From positions 1 to 35,798 of the forward strand of contig JAKSNH010000015.1 in NCBI GenBank assembly GCA_024399955.1: a stretch of 35,798 nucleotides of DNA, read 5' to 3'. The notes beneath the pieces were generated by a model. It had not been told where the DNA came from. It did no database searches and saw only the letters and a list, made by a program, of their open reading frames with translations. This document shows, piece after piece, positions 23,378 through 32,392 of the stretch. The translations under genes were made by a program, and so were the position numbers. The stretch comes from Paludibacteraceae bacterium. Lineage in GTDB: Bacteria; Bacteroidota; Bacteroidia; Bacteroidales; Paludibacteraceae. Each line of letters begins with the position of its first letter. Position 1 is the stretch's first letter.

Positions 23378-24221
23378 TATTGACTAATGCACTATCTACG
23401 AGTTGCTGCATGGATACAGCGGAGGGGTTATCAAGGACTTGAACGTACCGGAGTTGATGAAAATCGACGCTGAGTGCCACGCGGATGGTGTAGTAATTAT
23501 CTCCTTCCTCCAGTCGCACTTTATCCACAACGCCAATGAGTAGTCCTTCGGGGAAGGTAGGTGTGAGTCCGCTGGTGACAATGGTGTCGCCCATAGATAC
23601 GGATATATGTCTGCCCACTTCCATCAGGTCAATCTGATGCGAATCATATCCGTTCCAATGAGTAAAACCTAGGTGACCATTTTTGAGGATGCGTGCAGAT
23701 AGATGGGTGGAAGTATGTATGATTGGGATGACGAGTGCGAATCGTTCATTCACGCGTCCCACTATGCCCACTACGCCTTTGTCGGATATGACGCCCATTC
23801 CTTCGGCAATGCCATCTTGAGTTCCTTTATTGAGTGTGAGGTAGTTTTGCTGATGGTTAGTGGTCAGGTCGATGACCTTAGCGGGGATGGAGCGATACCG
23901 CAGATGAGCGTATTGGTAAACAGATGCCGAATCATTGGGTTGCTCGGTAAGGGGTTCGAGTTGGTTTTGAAGGTCTTGCACCTGTTGCTGTAGCCTGCAT
24001 ATCTCGGCATTGAGGTCCTCATTATCCTTTCTCAGATGGAAATAAGCGGCTATGTTATCGGCCGTTTGGTTGGTAGTAGCGACTACGCGATTCGAGGCAG
24101 TGAGGACAGTGGATTGCGGGTATGACTGACGAGATGTAATCAGCAAAAAAGCCACCACCTCCAACAAAAGAAAGAGAAGGAGGTGGCTATGATTGATTAT
24201 GAACTCGAGCAGATTCCTCAT
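23370..24221 (-). CDS. mreC: MreC, rod-shape-determining protein
   Basis: MreC is a periplasmic scaffold linking MreB to PBP2. The 283-aa protein has an N-terminal membrane span (residues about 11-28), a coiled coil rich in Gln, Leu and Asn (about 66-95), and the beta-barrel MreC domain with the family segments YLTLNKGTQDGIAEGMGVIS, GVVGIVGRVNE and GDTIVTSGLTPTFPEGLLIG. It lies 13 bp after mreB and overlaps mreD by 8 bp. Confidence 0.96.
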   Translation of the reverse strand: MRNLLEFIINHSHLLLFLLLEVVAFLLITSRQSYPQSTVLTASNRVVATTNQTADNIAAYFHLRKDNEDLNAEICRLQQQVQDLQNQLEPLTEQPNDSASVYQYAHLRYRSIPAKVIDLTTNHQQNYLTLNKGTQDGIAEGMGVISDKGVVGIVGRVNERFALVIPIIHTSTHLSARILKNGHLGFTHWNGYDSHQIDLMEVGRHISVSMGDTIVTSGLTPTFPEGLLIGVVDKVRLEEGDNYYTIRVALSVDFHQLRYVQVLDNPSAVSMQQLVDSALVNNE

Positions 24222-24234
24222 GTCCGCAGGTTAG

Positions 24235-25254
24235 TTAGCGAATGAGGAAACCGAAGTCCTGTGTATTCTTGAGGGCAACGCCAGTACCGCGAGCAACGCA
24301 GTGAAGCGGGTCTTCGGCCACATGGAATGGTATAGTGATTTTGCTGGTGAGGCGTTCAGCCAGTCCGTGCAAGAGGGCACCACCACCGGTGAGCCATATA
24401 CCGCGTTTGACGATATCGGCGTATAGTTCAGGAGGAGTTGTCTCCAGGGCTTGGAGGATAGCGTTTTCTATCTTAGCGATGGACTTTTCTAAGCAATGGG
24501 CAATTTCCTGGTATCCGACAGGCACTTGCATAGGTAAGGCGGTTACCTTATTAGGACCAATGACGATGAAGTCATCGAGCGGCTCTTTGAGTTCAGGAAT
24601 AGCACTACCTACAGCTATTTTGATTCGCTCTGCGGTGGGTTCATCAATGCGGATATTATGCATACGTCCCATGTACTCGACGATGTCGGCATTGAAGTCA
24701 TCACCGGCGATTTTGATGGATTTATTGGTAACTATACCGCCCAGTGAGATGACTGCGATTTCGGTGGTACCGCCACCTATATCCACCACCATACATCCTT
24801 CGGGGCTCTCCACGTCTATCCCCATACCGATAGCCGCAGCCATTGGTTCGTAGATCATATAAACATCACGTCCTCCAGCATGCTCCGAGCTATCGCGGAC
24901 GGCACGTATTTCCACTTCGGTTGACCCTGAAGGAATACAAACGACCATTCGAATACTTGGTGCAAAGATACGGGACTGGTGGGGCATCATTTTAATCATG
25001 CCACGAATCATCATTTCGCAGGCGTAGAAGTCAGCAATCACGCCGTCGCGCAGAGGCCGAACGGTACGAATTATATTGCCGCCCTTACCTATCATCTGCT
25101 GCGCCCGACGGCCGACAGCGACCATCTTATTATCGGTAGCACTAATAGCAACCACGGAAGGTTCGTCCACCACCACTTGGTCATCCATCATGATGATGGT
25201 ATTCGCCGTACCGAGGTCAATAGCAATCTCTTGCGTTAAAGAAAAAAGGCTCAT
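24235..25254 (-). CDS. mreB: MreB, actin-like rod-shape protein
   Basis: MreB is an ATP-dependent filament-forming protein that guides cell-wall synthesis. The 339-aa protein has the phosphate-1 loop IAIDLGTANT near residues 10-18, the phosphate-2 loop MVVDIGGGTTEIAVISLGG, and the adenosine motif WLTGGGALLHGLAERL. The segment YMIYEPMAAAIGMGI is also typical. The start at 25254 (MSLFSLTQEIAIDLG) is preferred over a longer frame to 25281 because the longer start would lie on the promoter boxes. It is the first gene of the five-gene operon and has its own promoter on the complementary strand at 25279-25310. Confidence 0.97.
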   Translation of the reverse strand: MSLFSLTQEIAIDLGTANTIIMMDDQVVVDEPSVVAISATDNKMVAVGRRAQQMIGKGGNIIRTVRPLRDGVIADFYACEMMIRGMIKMMPHQSRIFAPSIRMVVCIPSGSTEVEIRAVRDSSEHAGGRDVYMIYEPMAAAIGMGIDVESPEGCMVVDIGGGTTEIAVISLGGIVTNKSIKIAGDDFNADIVEYMGRMHNIRIDEPTAERIKIAVGSAIPELKEPLDDFIVIGPNKVTALPMQVPVGYQEIAHCLEKSIAKIENAILQALETTPPELYADIVKRGIWLTGGGALLHGLAERLTSKITIPFHVAEDPLHCVARGTGVALKNTQDFGFLIR

Positions 25255-25277
25255 ATACAATTTTTTTGAATTTGGGT

Positions 25278-25310
25278 GCAAAGTTACAAAAAAAAAATGG
25301 AAACCGCAAA
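25278..25310 (-). promoter_or_regulatory. Promoter of the mre operon
   Basis: Read on the minus strand: TTTG (25310-25307), 20 bp, then TAACTTTGC (25286-25278). It is the only one of the eight promoters whose -33 box continues as TTTGCGGT. Confidence 0.85.
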
Positions 25311-25314
25311 TAAA

Positions 25315-25346
25315 TTTGCATAATTCAGTAATTTTTTATATCTTTG
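25315..25346 (+). promoter_or_regulatory. Promoter of the FeoB-like/MMPL operon
   Basis: TTTG (25315-25318, within TTTGCATA) is 20 bp from TATCTTTG (25339-25346). Its -33 box is only 4 bp from the -33 box of the divergent mreB promoter. Confidence 0.85.
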
Positions 25347-25371
25347 CACGCGAAATTAAATTAGGCGTAGT

Positions 25372-26508
25372 TTGGACCAACAAAAAAGACATATTGAATG
25401 GAAGGGAATGCCCATGCTGATTGTGTTATTAGCATGTGTTTTCTGGGTAACCTTTGCGGTAGGAGGTCCTATACAGGAATGGTTGCAAGGCGGTGTAGAT
25501 GCTTTTTACGGATGGGTAAAAGGGATTATGACCGAAGGATGGATGCGTAGTTTGATTACGGACGGCATCATTCAGGGTGTAGGTTCGTTGCTGACGGCAT
25601 TGCCAAATATATTGATACTGTTCTTCTTTCTGAGTTTGATGGAAGAGACGGGTTATTTAGCGCGTGTATCGTATTACATGGATGGTTTTATGCATCGCAT
25701 CGGTCTGCATGGTTATTCGTTCATACCATTGCTGATGGGTTTTGGATGTAATGTGCCGGCTATTTTGGCGGCGAAGAACGTGCAGAACGAGAAGGAGCGA
25801 ATGCTGACGATGTTGATGGTGCCGTTTATCTCTTGTTCGGGCCGGTTACCTATTTATTTATTATTGATAGCCACTGTTTTTCCCACGCATAAAGCGTTGG
25901 TGTTGGGTTCGTTGTACTTACTGAGTATGTGCTTCAGTTTAGGTTTTGCGGCGGTGATGAGCAAGACGCGTTGGTTTAACATGCCAGCAGACTGTCCCAT
26001 TCATGAAAAGCCGCAGTTATATGCACCTAACTGGCGTCATATCGGTCGGCATATATGGATGCGCACCACGGATTTTCTGAGCAGTGTATTCACGGTGATT
26101 GTGATGGCATCGGTGGTGATATGGGCGCTGGAGTACTTCCCTGCGGGGGACTTGAATCATTTAGAGTCCTCGTGGTTAGCAGCGATAGGCAAGGCGATTG
26201 AACCAGCGATGCGTCCGTTAGGGTTTGACTGGAAGATGTCGGTATGTTTATTGTCGGGTTTGCCTGCCAAGGAAGCTATTGCGTCCACTTTTGCCATCTT
26301 GTTTGGCACCGATGGCACGGTGTTCAGTGCAGCCAGTGCGTATGCCTTTTTGATTTTCACCCTACTCTATTTCCCTTGTGTAGCTACGATTAATACGATA
26401 AAGAAAGAGATTAATGCCAAATGGGCGGCGTTCATTGTGATTTATTCGCTGGCGTTAGCTTGGGTGATGGCATTTATTATTAATATGATAGGATTCATCC
26501 TGCAATAG
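25372..26508 (+). CDS. FeoB-type membrane permease without the GTPase domain
   Basis: The protein corresponds to the membrane half of the ferrous iron transporter FeoB. Residues HIEWKGMP match the linker before the first span, followed by Gate-type segments ALPNILILFFFLSLMEETGY and IPLLMGFGCNVPAILAAKN, then PFISCSGRLPIYLLLIATVF and LLSGLPAKEAIASTFAILFG. The conserved Cys residues of GCNVP and SCS are present. A usual FeoB also has an N-terminal G domain (G1-G5 motifs) and is about twice as long; here none is present, and the divergent mreB promoter lies directly upstream. The start is TTG at 25372, or ATG at 25408, which has a purine-rich GGAAGGGA before it. The open frame and its own promoter argue against a decayed pseudogene. 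The substrate may be Fe(II) or another divalent metal. MMPL-type gene follows after 14 bp. Confidence 0.85.
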   Translation: MDQQKRHIEWKGMPMLIVLLACVFWVTFAVGGPIQEWLQGGVDAFYGWVKGIMTEGWMRSLITDGIIQGVGSLLTALPNILILFFFLSLMEETGYLARVSYYMDGFMHRIGLHGYSFIPLLMGFGCNVPAILAAKNVQNEKERMLTMLMVPFISCSGRLPIYLLLIATVFPTHKALVLGSLYLLSMCFSLGFAAVMSKTRWFNMPADCPIHEKPQLYAPNWRHIGRHIWMRTTDFLSSVFTVIVMASVVIWALEYFPAGDLNHLESSWLAAIGKAIEPAMRPLGFDWKMSVCLLSGLPAKEAIASTFAILFGTDGTVFSAASAYAFLIFTLLYFPCVATINTIKKEINAKWAAFIVIYSLALAWVMAFIINMIGFILQ

Positions 26509-26522
26509 ACAATTATTGATTT

Positions 26523-29500
26523 ATGAAAAAATACGGTCATCTTATTCTTATGTTCGTGACGCTGCTAATAGCAGCAGGTTGTGTATTTCTTATTCCTCAT
26601 GTCAATGTCAATTCTGACATGACCAAGTACCTGCCGGATCACTCTCGGATGAAACAGGGTATTGAGATTCTGACAACTAATTTCGGAGAGGCGCAGTTGA
26701 ACAATGCGAATGTGAAGGTTATGTTTGCTCATTTGACGAATGAGGAGCGTCAACAAATCGCCAATGAGTTAGGAACCTTAGATGAAGTGAATGGTGTTAG
26801 TTACACGATTAGCAAGGACAGTGCGTACACCAAGTATGACCTGCTTGTGCCGGCGAATATTGACCAGAAGAGTTTTGGTTATTCGATTCGTTCGGAATAC
26901 GGGGACGATGTGATTGTAGAGACGAGTCAGGACGGAGCGACTCCTCCATTCTCGGCTTTGGCTATTGCGGGAGCGTTGATTCTGATTATCTTGTTGGTGA
27001 TGGCGCAATCGTGGTTAGAACCAATTATTTATCTGATTGCGATTGGTGTAGCGGTGATTATTAACATTGGCACGAATGCGCTATTGCCGTCCGTTAGTAT
27101 CACGACTAATTACATTGTGGCTATATTGCAGTTAGTGCTGTCGTTAGACTACGCTATTGTGCTATCCAATCGTTTCCGTCAGGAGATTCGTCCGGAGCGA
27201 ACGATAGTAGAGTCGATGAACCGCACTATACGCAAGGCCTCTGCGGCCATTTTGAGTAGTGCCTTAACGACGGTGGTGGGTCTAATTATGTTGGCATTTA
27301 TGCGTGTTAAGATTGGTTTGGATTTAGGTGTGGTGTTGGCGAAGGGTGTGGTATGCAGTTTAGTAACCACCTTCTCCCTATTACCTTCCTTACTGCTTAT
27401 TTTCCACAAGGCTATTGTGCGAACCGAGAAGCGCACATTTATTGTTCCTACGGATCGGTTAGGTTGGTTTGCTACGCATCATAAGATTTCGTTGGCAATT
27501 GCCAGTGTGTTGTTGTTTGGCGTAGCTTTCTATTATTCCAGACAGACCGAGATTTCGTTCTCCACGAATGGTGAGAGCAAGATAGAGAAGGTTTTCCCAA
27601 AGACCAATACGATTGTAACTTTGTATCATACGAATGAAGAAGCAGCTGTTTTTGCGTTATCGGATAGTTTGAAACAAGACTCCAATGTGATGGCAGTTAT
27701 TTCGTATCCGACGTTGCTCAAACAGCATTACACGGCAGAAGGATTAGTGACTTATATCCGTCAAATGTCGGTGGATATGGCCGACTATATGCCTGAGATG
27801 GACCTTAGTATACTGAATGCAGAGACGATGCGCATTGTTTATTACATGCGTTCGCACGCTGCGGACACGATGCGTATTGGATTCCCTGATTTGATGCAAT
27901 TCGTGCAAGACCACTGCCTAACCAATCCTATGTTTGAGCAGTTGATTAGTGAAGAGATGCGTCAGCAGATGGATTTGTTGCAGAGTATGATGGAGCCGGA
28001 GGAGGAAGTAACGCAAACGAAGACGCCAACGCAAGCGCAGACGCAACCGAAGGCGCAAACACAGACGGGACGCAAAGCATCCAACGTTGACGAAAACACT
28101 GACGTTAACCCATTACCGCAAACGAAGGCAAAGGTGAAGGAGAATGCAGTGGCGGCGAATGCAGTGCCGGTGAATGCAGTAATGAGACGTTTGGCGTCAT
28201 CCAATGGAGATGAGTTGACATATTATTTGATGACATTGACGGATAGTGTGGAGTTATATACCGAGAAGAGTGTCCGTCAGATGGCCGACTATATTGGTTC
28301 GACGAATGGTCAGACCAAGATGGTATATAGTTTCAGTAAGAACGGCAAACGCATGACCCCGTTGGAGTATGTGCACTTCCTGACGGACGATCTCTTCCAA
28401 CGCAAGGCATTGGCTAAGTTGGTGAACGAAGAGCAGAAGAAAGGTTTGCAACTGCGCGTTCAGTTGATGGATGCTGCGGCCACGGGCACTCCTATGGCGG
28501 CAGAAGAGATGAGTAGTGTACTGACCCAATTAGGTGTCCGCAATGCTTCTGCCAATCACTTATTGACTTTAGCCGGTAAAAAACCTGCACAAGAAAAGAG
28601 TACCGAGATGACCGTTGTGGAGGAGAAGCAGGAGGTTGTAGAGAAAAAAGCAGACACAACTGCTGTAGAGGTAGTTCAGCCGGTTAAGCATCGCAAGAGT
28701 CGTGCCGAATTGCAAGCCGAACGTTTTGATCAACTTATGTACGGCGGTAAGAAGTACACGTCCGATCAAATGACCACGCATTTCAAGTACTTAGGGCAGT
28801 CCATTGAACCGGAGGCTGTGAATATGTTGTATTGCTATTACGGTAGTATGAATCAATACAATGATTCGTTGGTGATGAGTCCGGAGCAATTATTAGCTTA
28901 TGTTACGGATACGCTCATTCACTTAGATATCATCAGTGCATTCTTAGATACAACGACTATCCAGTTATTGGATTCAACACAGCAACAGTTGAGTCAGGCG
29001 ATGGATATGCTTAGTCATGAGGATTACTCGATGATGATTGCCTTGACCTCGTTGCCGGATGAGTCACCAGAGACTTATACTTTCATTGACCAAATGGATG
29101 AATGGTTGGATGAAGCATTTGATGAATCATACTATATGATTGGTGAATCGGTAATGTTCAGCGAGTTAAAAGATGGTTTTAGCCAAGAGATGACAATGGT
29201 GACGTTGCTGACTATCTTAGCTATTTTCATCATTGTTGCCATTACGTTTAAGTCAATCATTGTGCCATCTATTTTAGTAATGACTGTGATGACGGCGGTT
29301 TATGTGAACGTCATTGTATCGGGCTTAGCCTCAGGTCAGATGTTGTATTTGGCATACTTGATTGTGCAATCTATTTTGATGGGTGCCACGATTGACTATG
29401 GCATTTTGTACGCAACGTATTACAAAGCTAACCGCAAGAGCATGGAAAAATACGAAGCCGCTCGCGAAGCTTATCATGGTTCAATTCGCACCATTATGAC

Positions 29501-29699
29501 ATCCGGACTGATTATGGTATTAGGTCCCGGTGTGATGGCATTATTAGTAGATGATGTAACGATTAGTGCGATTGTAGGATGTATCTCCGTAGGTGCAGCA
29601 GTTGCTATCTTGCTGATTTTGTTTGTACTGCCGGGAGTATTGGTTGCATGTGATAAATTAGTGACCTCTAAGAAAATTAGGAGCCGCGAAGATAAATAA
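26523..29699 (+). CDS. MMPL/RND-superfamily transporter with low-complexity insertions, 1058 aa
   Basis: The protein has the two-halves layout of RND/MMPL exporters. A first span (about residues 7-25) is followed by a periplasmic region (NVNSDMTKYLPDHSRMKQG) and a span cluster at about 140-300 with the signature LQLVLSLDYAIVLSNRFRQE. After a second large extracytoplasmic part comes a second cluster at about 895-1045 containing LIVQSILMGATIDYGILYAT. The second extracytoplasmic part is unusually long. It holds a Thr-Gln-Lys-rich region at about residues 490-556 and a Glu-Lys-Val-rich one at about 689-726. MMPL proteins export lipids or hydrophobic compounds, or act with lipoproteins; the substrate here is unknown. 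It is in an operon with the FeoB-like gene (14 bp gap). Confidence 0.88.
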   Translation: MKKYGHLILMFVTLLIAAGCVFLIPHVNVNSDMTKYLPDHSRMKQGIEILTTNFGEAQLNNANVKVMFAHLTNEERQQIANELGTLDEVNGVSYTISKDSAYTKYDLLVPANIDQKSFGYSIRSEYGDDVIVETSQDGATPPFSALAIAGALILIILLVMAQSWLEPIIYLIAIGVAVIINIGTNALLPSVSITTNYIVAILQLVLSLDYAIVLSNRFRQEIRPERTIVESMNRTIRKASAAILSSALTTVVGLIMLAFMRVKIGLDLGVVLAKGVVCSLVTTFSLLPSLLLIFHKAIVRTEKRTFIVPTDRLGWFATHHKISLAIASVLLFGVAFYYSRQTEISFSTNGESKIEKVFPKTNTIVTLYHTNEEAAVFALSDSLKQDSNVMAVISYPTLLKQHYTAEGLVTYIRQMSVDMADYMPEMDLSILNAETMRIVYYMRSHAADTMRIGFPDLMQFVQDHCLTNPMFEQLISEEMRQQMDLLQSMMEPEEEVTQTKTPTQAQTQPKAQTQTGRKASNVDENTDVNPLPQTKAKVKENAVAANAVPVNAVMRRLASSNGDELTYYLMTLTDSVELYTEKSVRQMADYIGSTNGQTKMVYSFSKNGKRMTPLEYVHFLTDDLFQRKALAKLVNEEQKKGLQLRVQLMDAAATGTPMAAEEMSSVLTQLGVRNASANHLLTLAGKKPAQEKSTEMTVVEEKQEVVEKKADTTAVEVVQPVKHRKSRAELQAERFDQLMYGGKKYTSDQMTTHFKYLGQSIEPEAVNMLYCYYGSMNQYNDSLVMSPEQLLAYVTDTLIHLDIISAFLDTTTIQLLDSTQQQLSQAMDMLSHEDYSMMIALTSLPDESPETYTFIDQMDEWLDEAFDESYYMIGESVMFSELKDGFSQEMTMVTLLTILAIFIIVAITFKSIIVPSILVMTVMTAVYVNVIVSGLASGQMLYLAYLIVQSILMGATIDYGILYATYYKANRKSMEKYEAAREAYHGSIRTIMTSGLIMVLGPGVMALLVDDVTISAIVGCISVGAAVAILLILFVLPGVLVACDKLVTSKKIRSREDK

Positions 29700-29707
29700 C
29701 ATATTTA

Positions 29708-29739
29708 TTTGCATATATGCAAAAATAATTGTAACTTTG
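29708..29739 (+). promoter_or_regulatory. Promoter of the ddl operon
   Basis: TTTG (29708-29711, within TTTGCATA) is 20 bp from TAACTTTG (29732-29739). Transcription would start about 10 nt before the ATG at 29757, giving a very short leader. Confidence 0.85.
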
Positions 29740-29756
29740 CACATTGTTTTGAAAAA

Positions 29757-30701
29757 ATGGTAACTAAACGTAGAATCGCCATTGTTGCAGGCGGAGATAG
29801 TTCGGAGCATGATGTCTCCTTGAGAAGCGCAGCAGGAATCTTGTCTTTTTTGGACAAGAATCGTTATGAGGCAGAGATTATTGAGTTAAAGGGTGCAGAC
29901 AAAGCGGCTCTAAATCGCATTACGGAGTTTGACTTTGCGTACATCACTATCCATGGTACACCCGGGGAGAATGGATTATTGCAGGGGTACTTGGAAATGA
30001 TGCATATCCCTTATTCGTGCTGCAATGTATTAGCAGCGGCTTTGACTTTCAATAAATACGCTTGTAACCATTATTTACAAGATTTTGGCATACCTATTTC
30101 CAAGTCTATTTTGATTCGTCGTCAGGAGTGGAAGCAGGTGGATGCCGAAACTCGTGCTAAGGAGATTATTGATGAGATTGGTTTGCCCTGCTTCATCAAA
30201 TCGAACGTAGGCGGTAGCAGTTTTGGATGCACAAAAGTGAAGAAAGTCGAAGATGCTGTTCCAGCTATCGTTCGTGCTTTTGAGGAAGGAGATGAAGTGA
30301 TTTGTGAAGCGTTCATGAAGGGAACAGAGATCACGTGCGGCGTATATAAGACGCAAGATAAGTCCGTCGCCTTCCCTATTACGGAAGTAGTGACCAGCAA
30401 CGAGTTCTTTGATTACAACGCCAAGTACAACGGAGAGGTGCAAGAGATTACTCCGGCTCGCATTCCGGATGATGTACGTGACCGCGTGCAAGAGATGACC
30501 AAACGTATTTACGACATTGTAGGCGCACAAGGTATTATCCGCGTGGATTATATTTTGACGGAAGGTTGGGCAATTAATCTGCTGGAAGTGAATACCACAC
30601 CAGGCATGACAGCCACCAGTTTTATTCCGCAGCAAGTGCGTGCAGCAGGACTAGACATTAAAGATGTATTAACGGATATCATTGAAAATAAGTTTAAGTA
30701 A
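29757..30701 (+). CDS. ddl: D-alanine--D-alanine ligase
   Basis: Ddl joins two D-alanines using ATP to make the dipeptide for peptidoglycan precursors in the cytoplasm. The 314-aa protein has the N-terminal GGDSSEHDVSLRSA motif, HGTPGENGLLQGYLE in the substrate region (the widespread form is GEDG; here Asp is replaced by Asn), the ATP-grasp segment FIKSNVGGSSFGCTKV, and the metal-binding C-terminal motif EVNTTPGMTATSFIPQ. The start at 29757 follows the promoter boxes, which lie inside the longer frame from 29709. Its stop overlaps the start of the next gene by one base. It adds to the cell-wall theme of the mre operon nearby. Confidence 0.96.
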   Translation: MVTKRRIAIVAGGDSSEHDVSLRSAAGILSFLDKNRYEAEIIELKGADKAALNRITEFDFAYITIHGTPGENGLLQGYLEMMHIPYSCCNVLAAALTFNKYACNHYLQDFGIPISKSILIRRQEWKQVDAETRAKEIIDEIGLPCFIKSNVGGSSFGCTKVKKVEDAVPAIVRAFEEGDEVICEAFMKGTEITCGVYKTQDKSVAFPITEVVTSNEFFDYNAKYNGEVQEITPARIPDDVRDRVQEMTKRIYDIVGAQGIIRVDYILTEGWAINLLEVNTTPGMTATSFIPQQVRAAGLDIKDVLTDIIENKFK

Positions 30702-31612
30702 TGGATATTAACTCTGTCATCGAGCAATTAGATTGGCATCGTGAGCCATTGGGGTTATACGAACCAATCGGTTACACCTTAGCGGCCGGTGGTAAGCGTC
30801 TGCGTCCCACCTTATGTGTGATTGGTGCACAGATTTTTGGAGGAGCAGAGGAAACTGTTTTGCCGGCTGCTTTGGCCTTGGAGATTTTTCATAATTTCAC
30901 TTTGCTGCATGATGATGTGATGGACAAAGCAGAGGTCAGAAGGGGTCGTGCCTGCGTGCATATCCGTTGGAATGAGAACACAGCTATTCTAAGTGGAGAT
31001 CAGATGATGATTGAGGCATACAAGCAATTGGGTAAAGTGGACGAAAAGCATTTGCCCTATGTGCTACGCCTCTTCAATCAAATGGCCACTGAGATATGCG
31101 AGGGTCAGCAATATGATGTGGACTTTGAGCAAAGAGAGGATGTAAGTATAGGGGACTATATGCAGATGATTCGTCTTAAGACGAGTGTGCTTTTGGCTAC
31201 AGCCTTGCGCATTGGAGCCTATATAGGTGGAGCCACAGAGGAGGAACAGAAGGCGTTGTACGAATACGGCATTTGCATCGGATTGGCCTTCCAAATTCAA
31301 GATGATTACTTAGACTGCTATGGTAATCCCAAGACCTTTGGCAAGGCCATTGGAGGAGATATACGTGAAGGAAAGAAGACCTGGTTATGGTTGACGGCTC
31401 AACAAGAAAGGGGAGATAAGGAGGCCTTGGCGTCTAAGGACTATGACCGAGTTATCAATGAATATAATCGCTTAGGAGTGCCGGAATTGGCACTGCAACA
31501 GATTCGCCAATTGACAGAGGAAGGACTAAGTTATTTAAATCAAGTTCCTCAGGGAGAAGCCACTGACCGATTACGGAGATTAGCTGACCAATTAGTGAAT
31601 CGACAATCGTAA
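30701..31612 (+). CDS. Polyprenyl (trans-type) diphosphate synthase
   Basis: This enzyme condenses isopentenyl diphosphate with an allylic diphosphate to make longer isoprenoids, probably for quinone side chains or general isoprenoid precursors. Both Asp-rich motifs are intact: LLHDDVMD near residues 67-74 and QIQDDYLD near 199-206. The motif GYTLAAGGKRLRP at 24-36 and GDQMMIEA also match. The product length cannot be told from the motifs alone. At 303 aa it is a little short at the N-terminus. It overlaps the ddl stop by one base (TAATG), so the two are likely translationally coupled. Confidence 0.93.
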   Translation: MDINSVIEQLDWHREPLGLYEPIGYTLAAGGKRLRPTLCVIGAQIFGGAEETVLPAALALEIFHNFTLLHDDVMDKAEVRRGRACVHIRWNENTAILSGDQMMIEAYKQLGKVDEKHLPYVLRLFNQMATEICEGQQYDVDFEQREDVSIGDYMQMIRLKTSVLLATALRIGAYIGGATEEEQKALYEYGICIGLAFQIQDDYLDCYGNPKTFGKAIGGDIREGKKTWLWLTAQQERGDKEALASKDYDRVINEYNRLGVPELALQQIRQLTEEGLSYLNQVPQGEATDRLRRLADQLVNRQS

Positions 31613-31630
31613 GCACAAAATACTAATACT

Positions 31631-32392
31631 ATGCCATATAGAAGATTACCCAACACGGATCAGGCTCGATTAACCGCCTTACAGACGGCCGTTCAAAGAG
31701 CCAGCGAAGCTGATTTTACTGAACAAGTACTGAACTATCATACCTTAGCAGAGGCCCAGACCTTCCTGATGCAGTTTGAAGGAGTGATGCGTCAATACCA
31801 CGCTAATTTCACGGATCGCGTGAACACGAATAAGCAGTATCGTCATATTGTGCAGAATGCCCGTATGTATATTTCGCACTTCATTCAAGTGCTTAACTTA
31901 GCAGTTATTCGTGGTGAGATCAAACGCAGTCAGAAGGAGTTATATAAGTTAGATCCGGAAACGAATATTCTACCAGATTTAAGTAGTGAAGAGGACCTGT
32001 TGGTATGGGGACAGAATATCATTGAAGGGGAGCAACAACGCACGTCGATGGGAGGTTTTCCCATTTATAATCCGGCCATCAACAAAGTGAAGGTGCATTA
32101 TGACATTTTTAAGGAGCAGCAATACACCCAGCAACTGCATCAAAAGAGCGACAGTCGTGTCACGGAAAATATGATGGATTTGCGTGCTAAAGCCGATGCC
32201 ATTATTGTTAACATATGGAATGAGATAGAGAATTACTATAAGCAAGAACTACCATACGCGCGAATGCGCAAATGTCAGAACTACGGAGTCATCTATTACT
32301 ATCGCAATGGGGAGAAAAAACTGACGCCAGAGAGCGATCATCGCCTACAAGTAGCGAGGGAAAGCGATTTGACCATCAAATTTTCCGAGTAG
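31631..32392 (+). CDS. Conserved Bacteroidales hypothetical protein, 253 aa
   Basis: The protein starts MPYRRLPNTDQARLTALQTA, a beginning I associate with a conserved but uncharacterised Bacteroidales family. There is no signal peptide or membrane span. It is largely helical, charged, and rich in Gln and Tyr (FKEQQYTQQLHQKSDSRVTE, then IVNIWNEIENYYKQELPYAR). The location, 18 bp after the polyprenyl synthase gene, suggests the same operon. Its last 17 bp overlap the end of the oppositely oriented 5-formyltetrahydrofolate cyclo-ligase gene. I cannot assign a function. Confidence 0.85.
   Translation: MPYRRLPNTDQARLTALQTAVQRASEADFTEQVLNYHTLAEAQTFLMQFEGVMRQYHANFTDRVNTNKQYRHIVQNARMYISHFIQVLNLAVIRGEIKRSQKELYKLDPETNILPDLSSEEDLLVWGQNIIEGEQQRTSMGGFPIYNPAINKVKVHYDIFKEQQYTQQLHQKSDSRVTENMMDLRAKADAIIVNIWNEIENYYKQELPYARMRKCQNYGVIYYYRNGEKKLTPESDHRLQVARESDLTIKFSE

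Noticed and set aside
24335..24853. Open frame of 172 codons on the + strand
   Set aside because: It lies wholly inside mreB on the opposite strand, and mreB motifs are intact.
30075..30635. Open frame of 186 codons on the - strand
   Set aside because: It lies inside ddl, whose motifs are complete; the translated product has no recognisable features.
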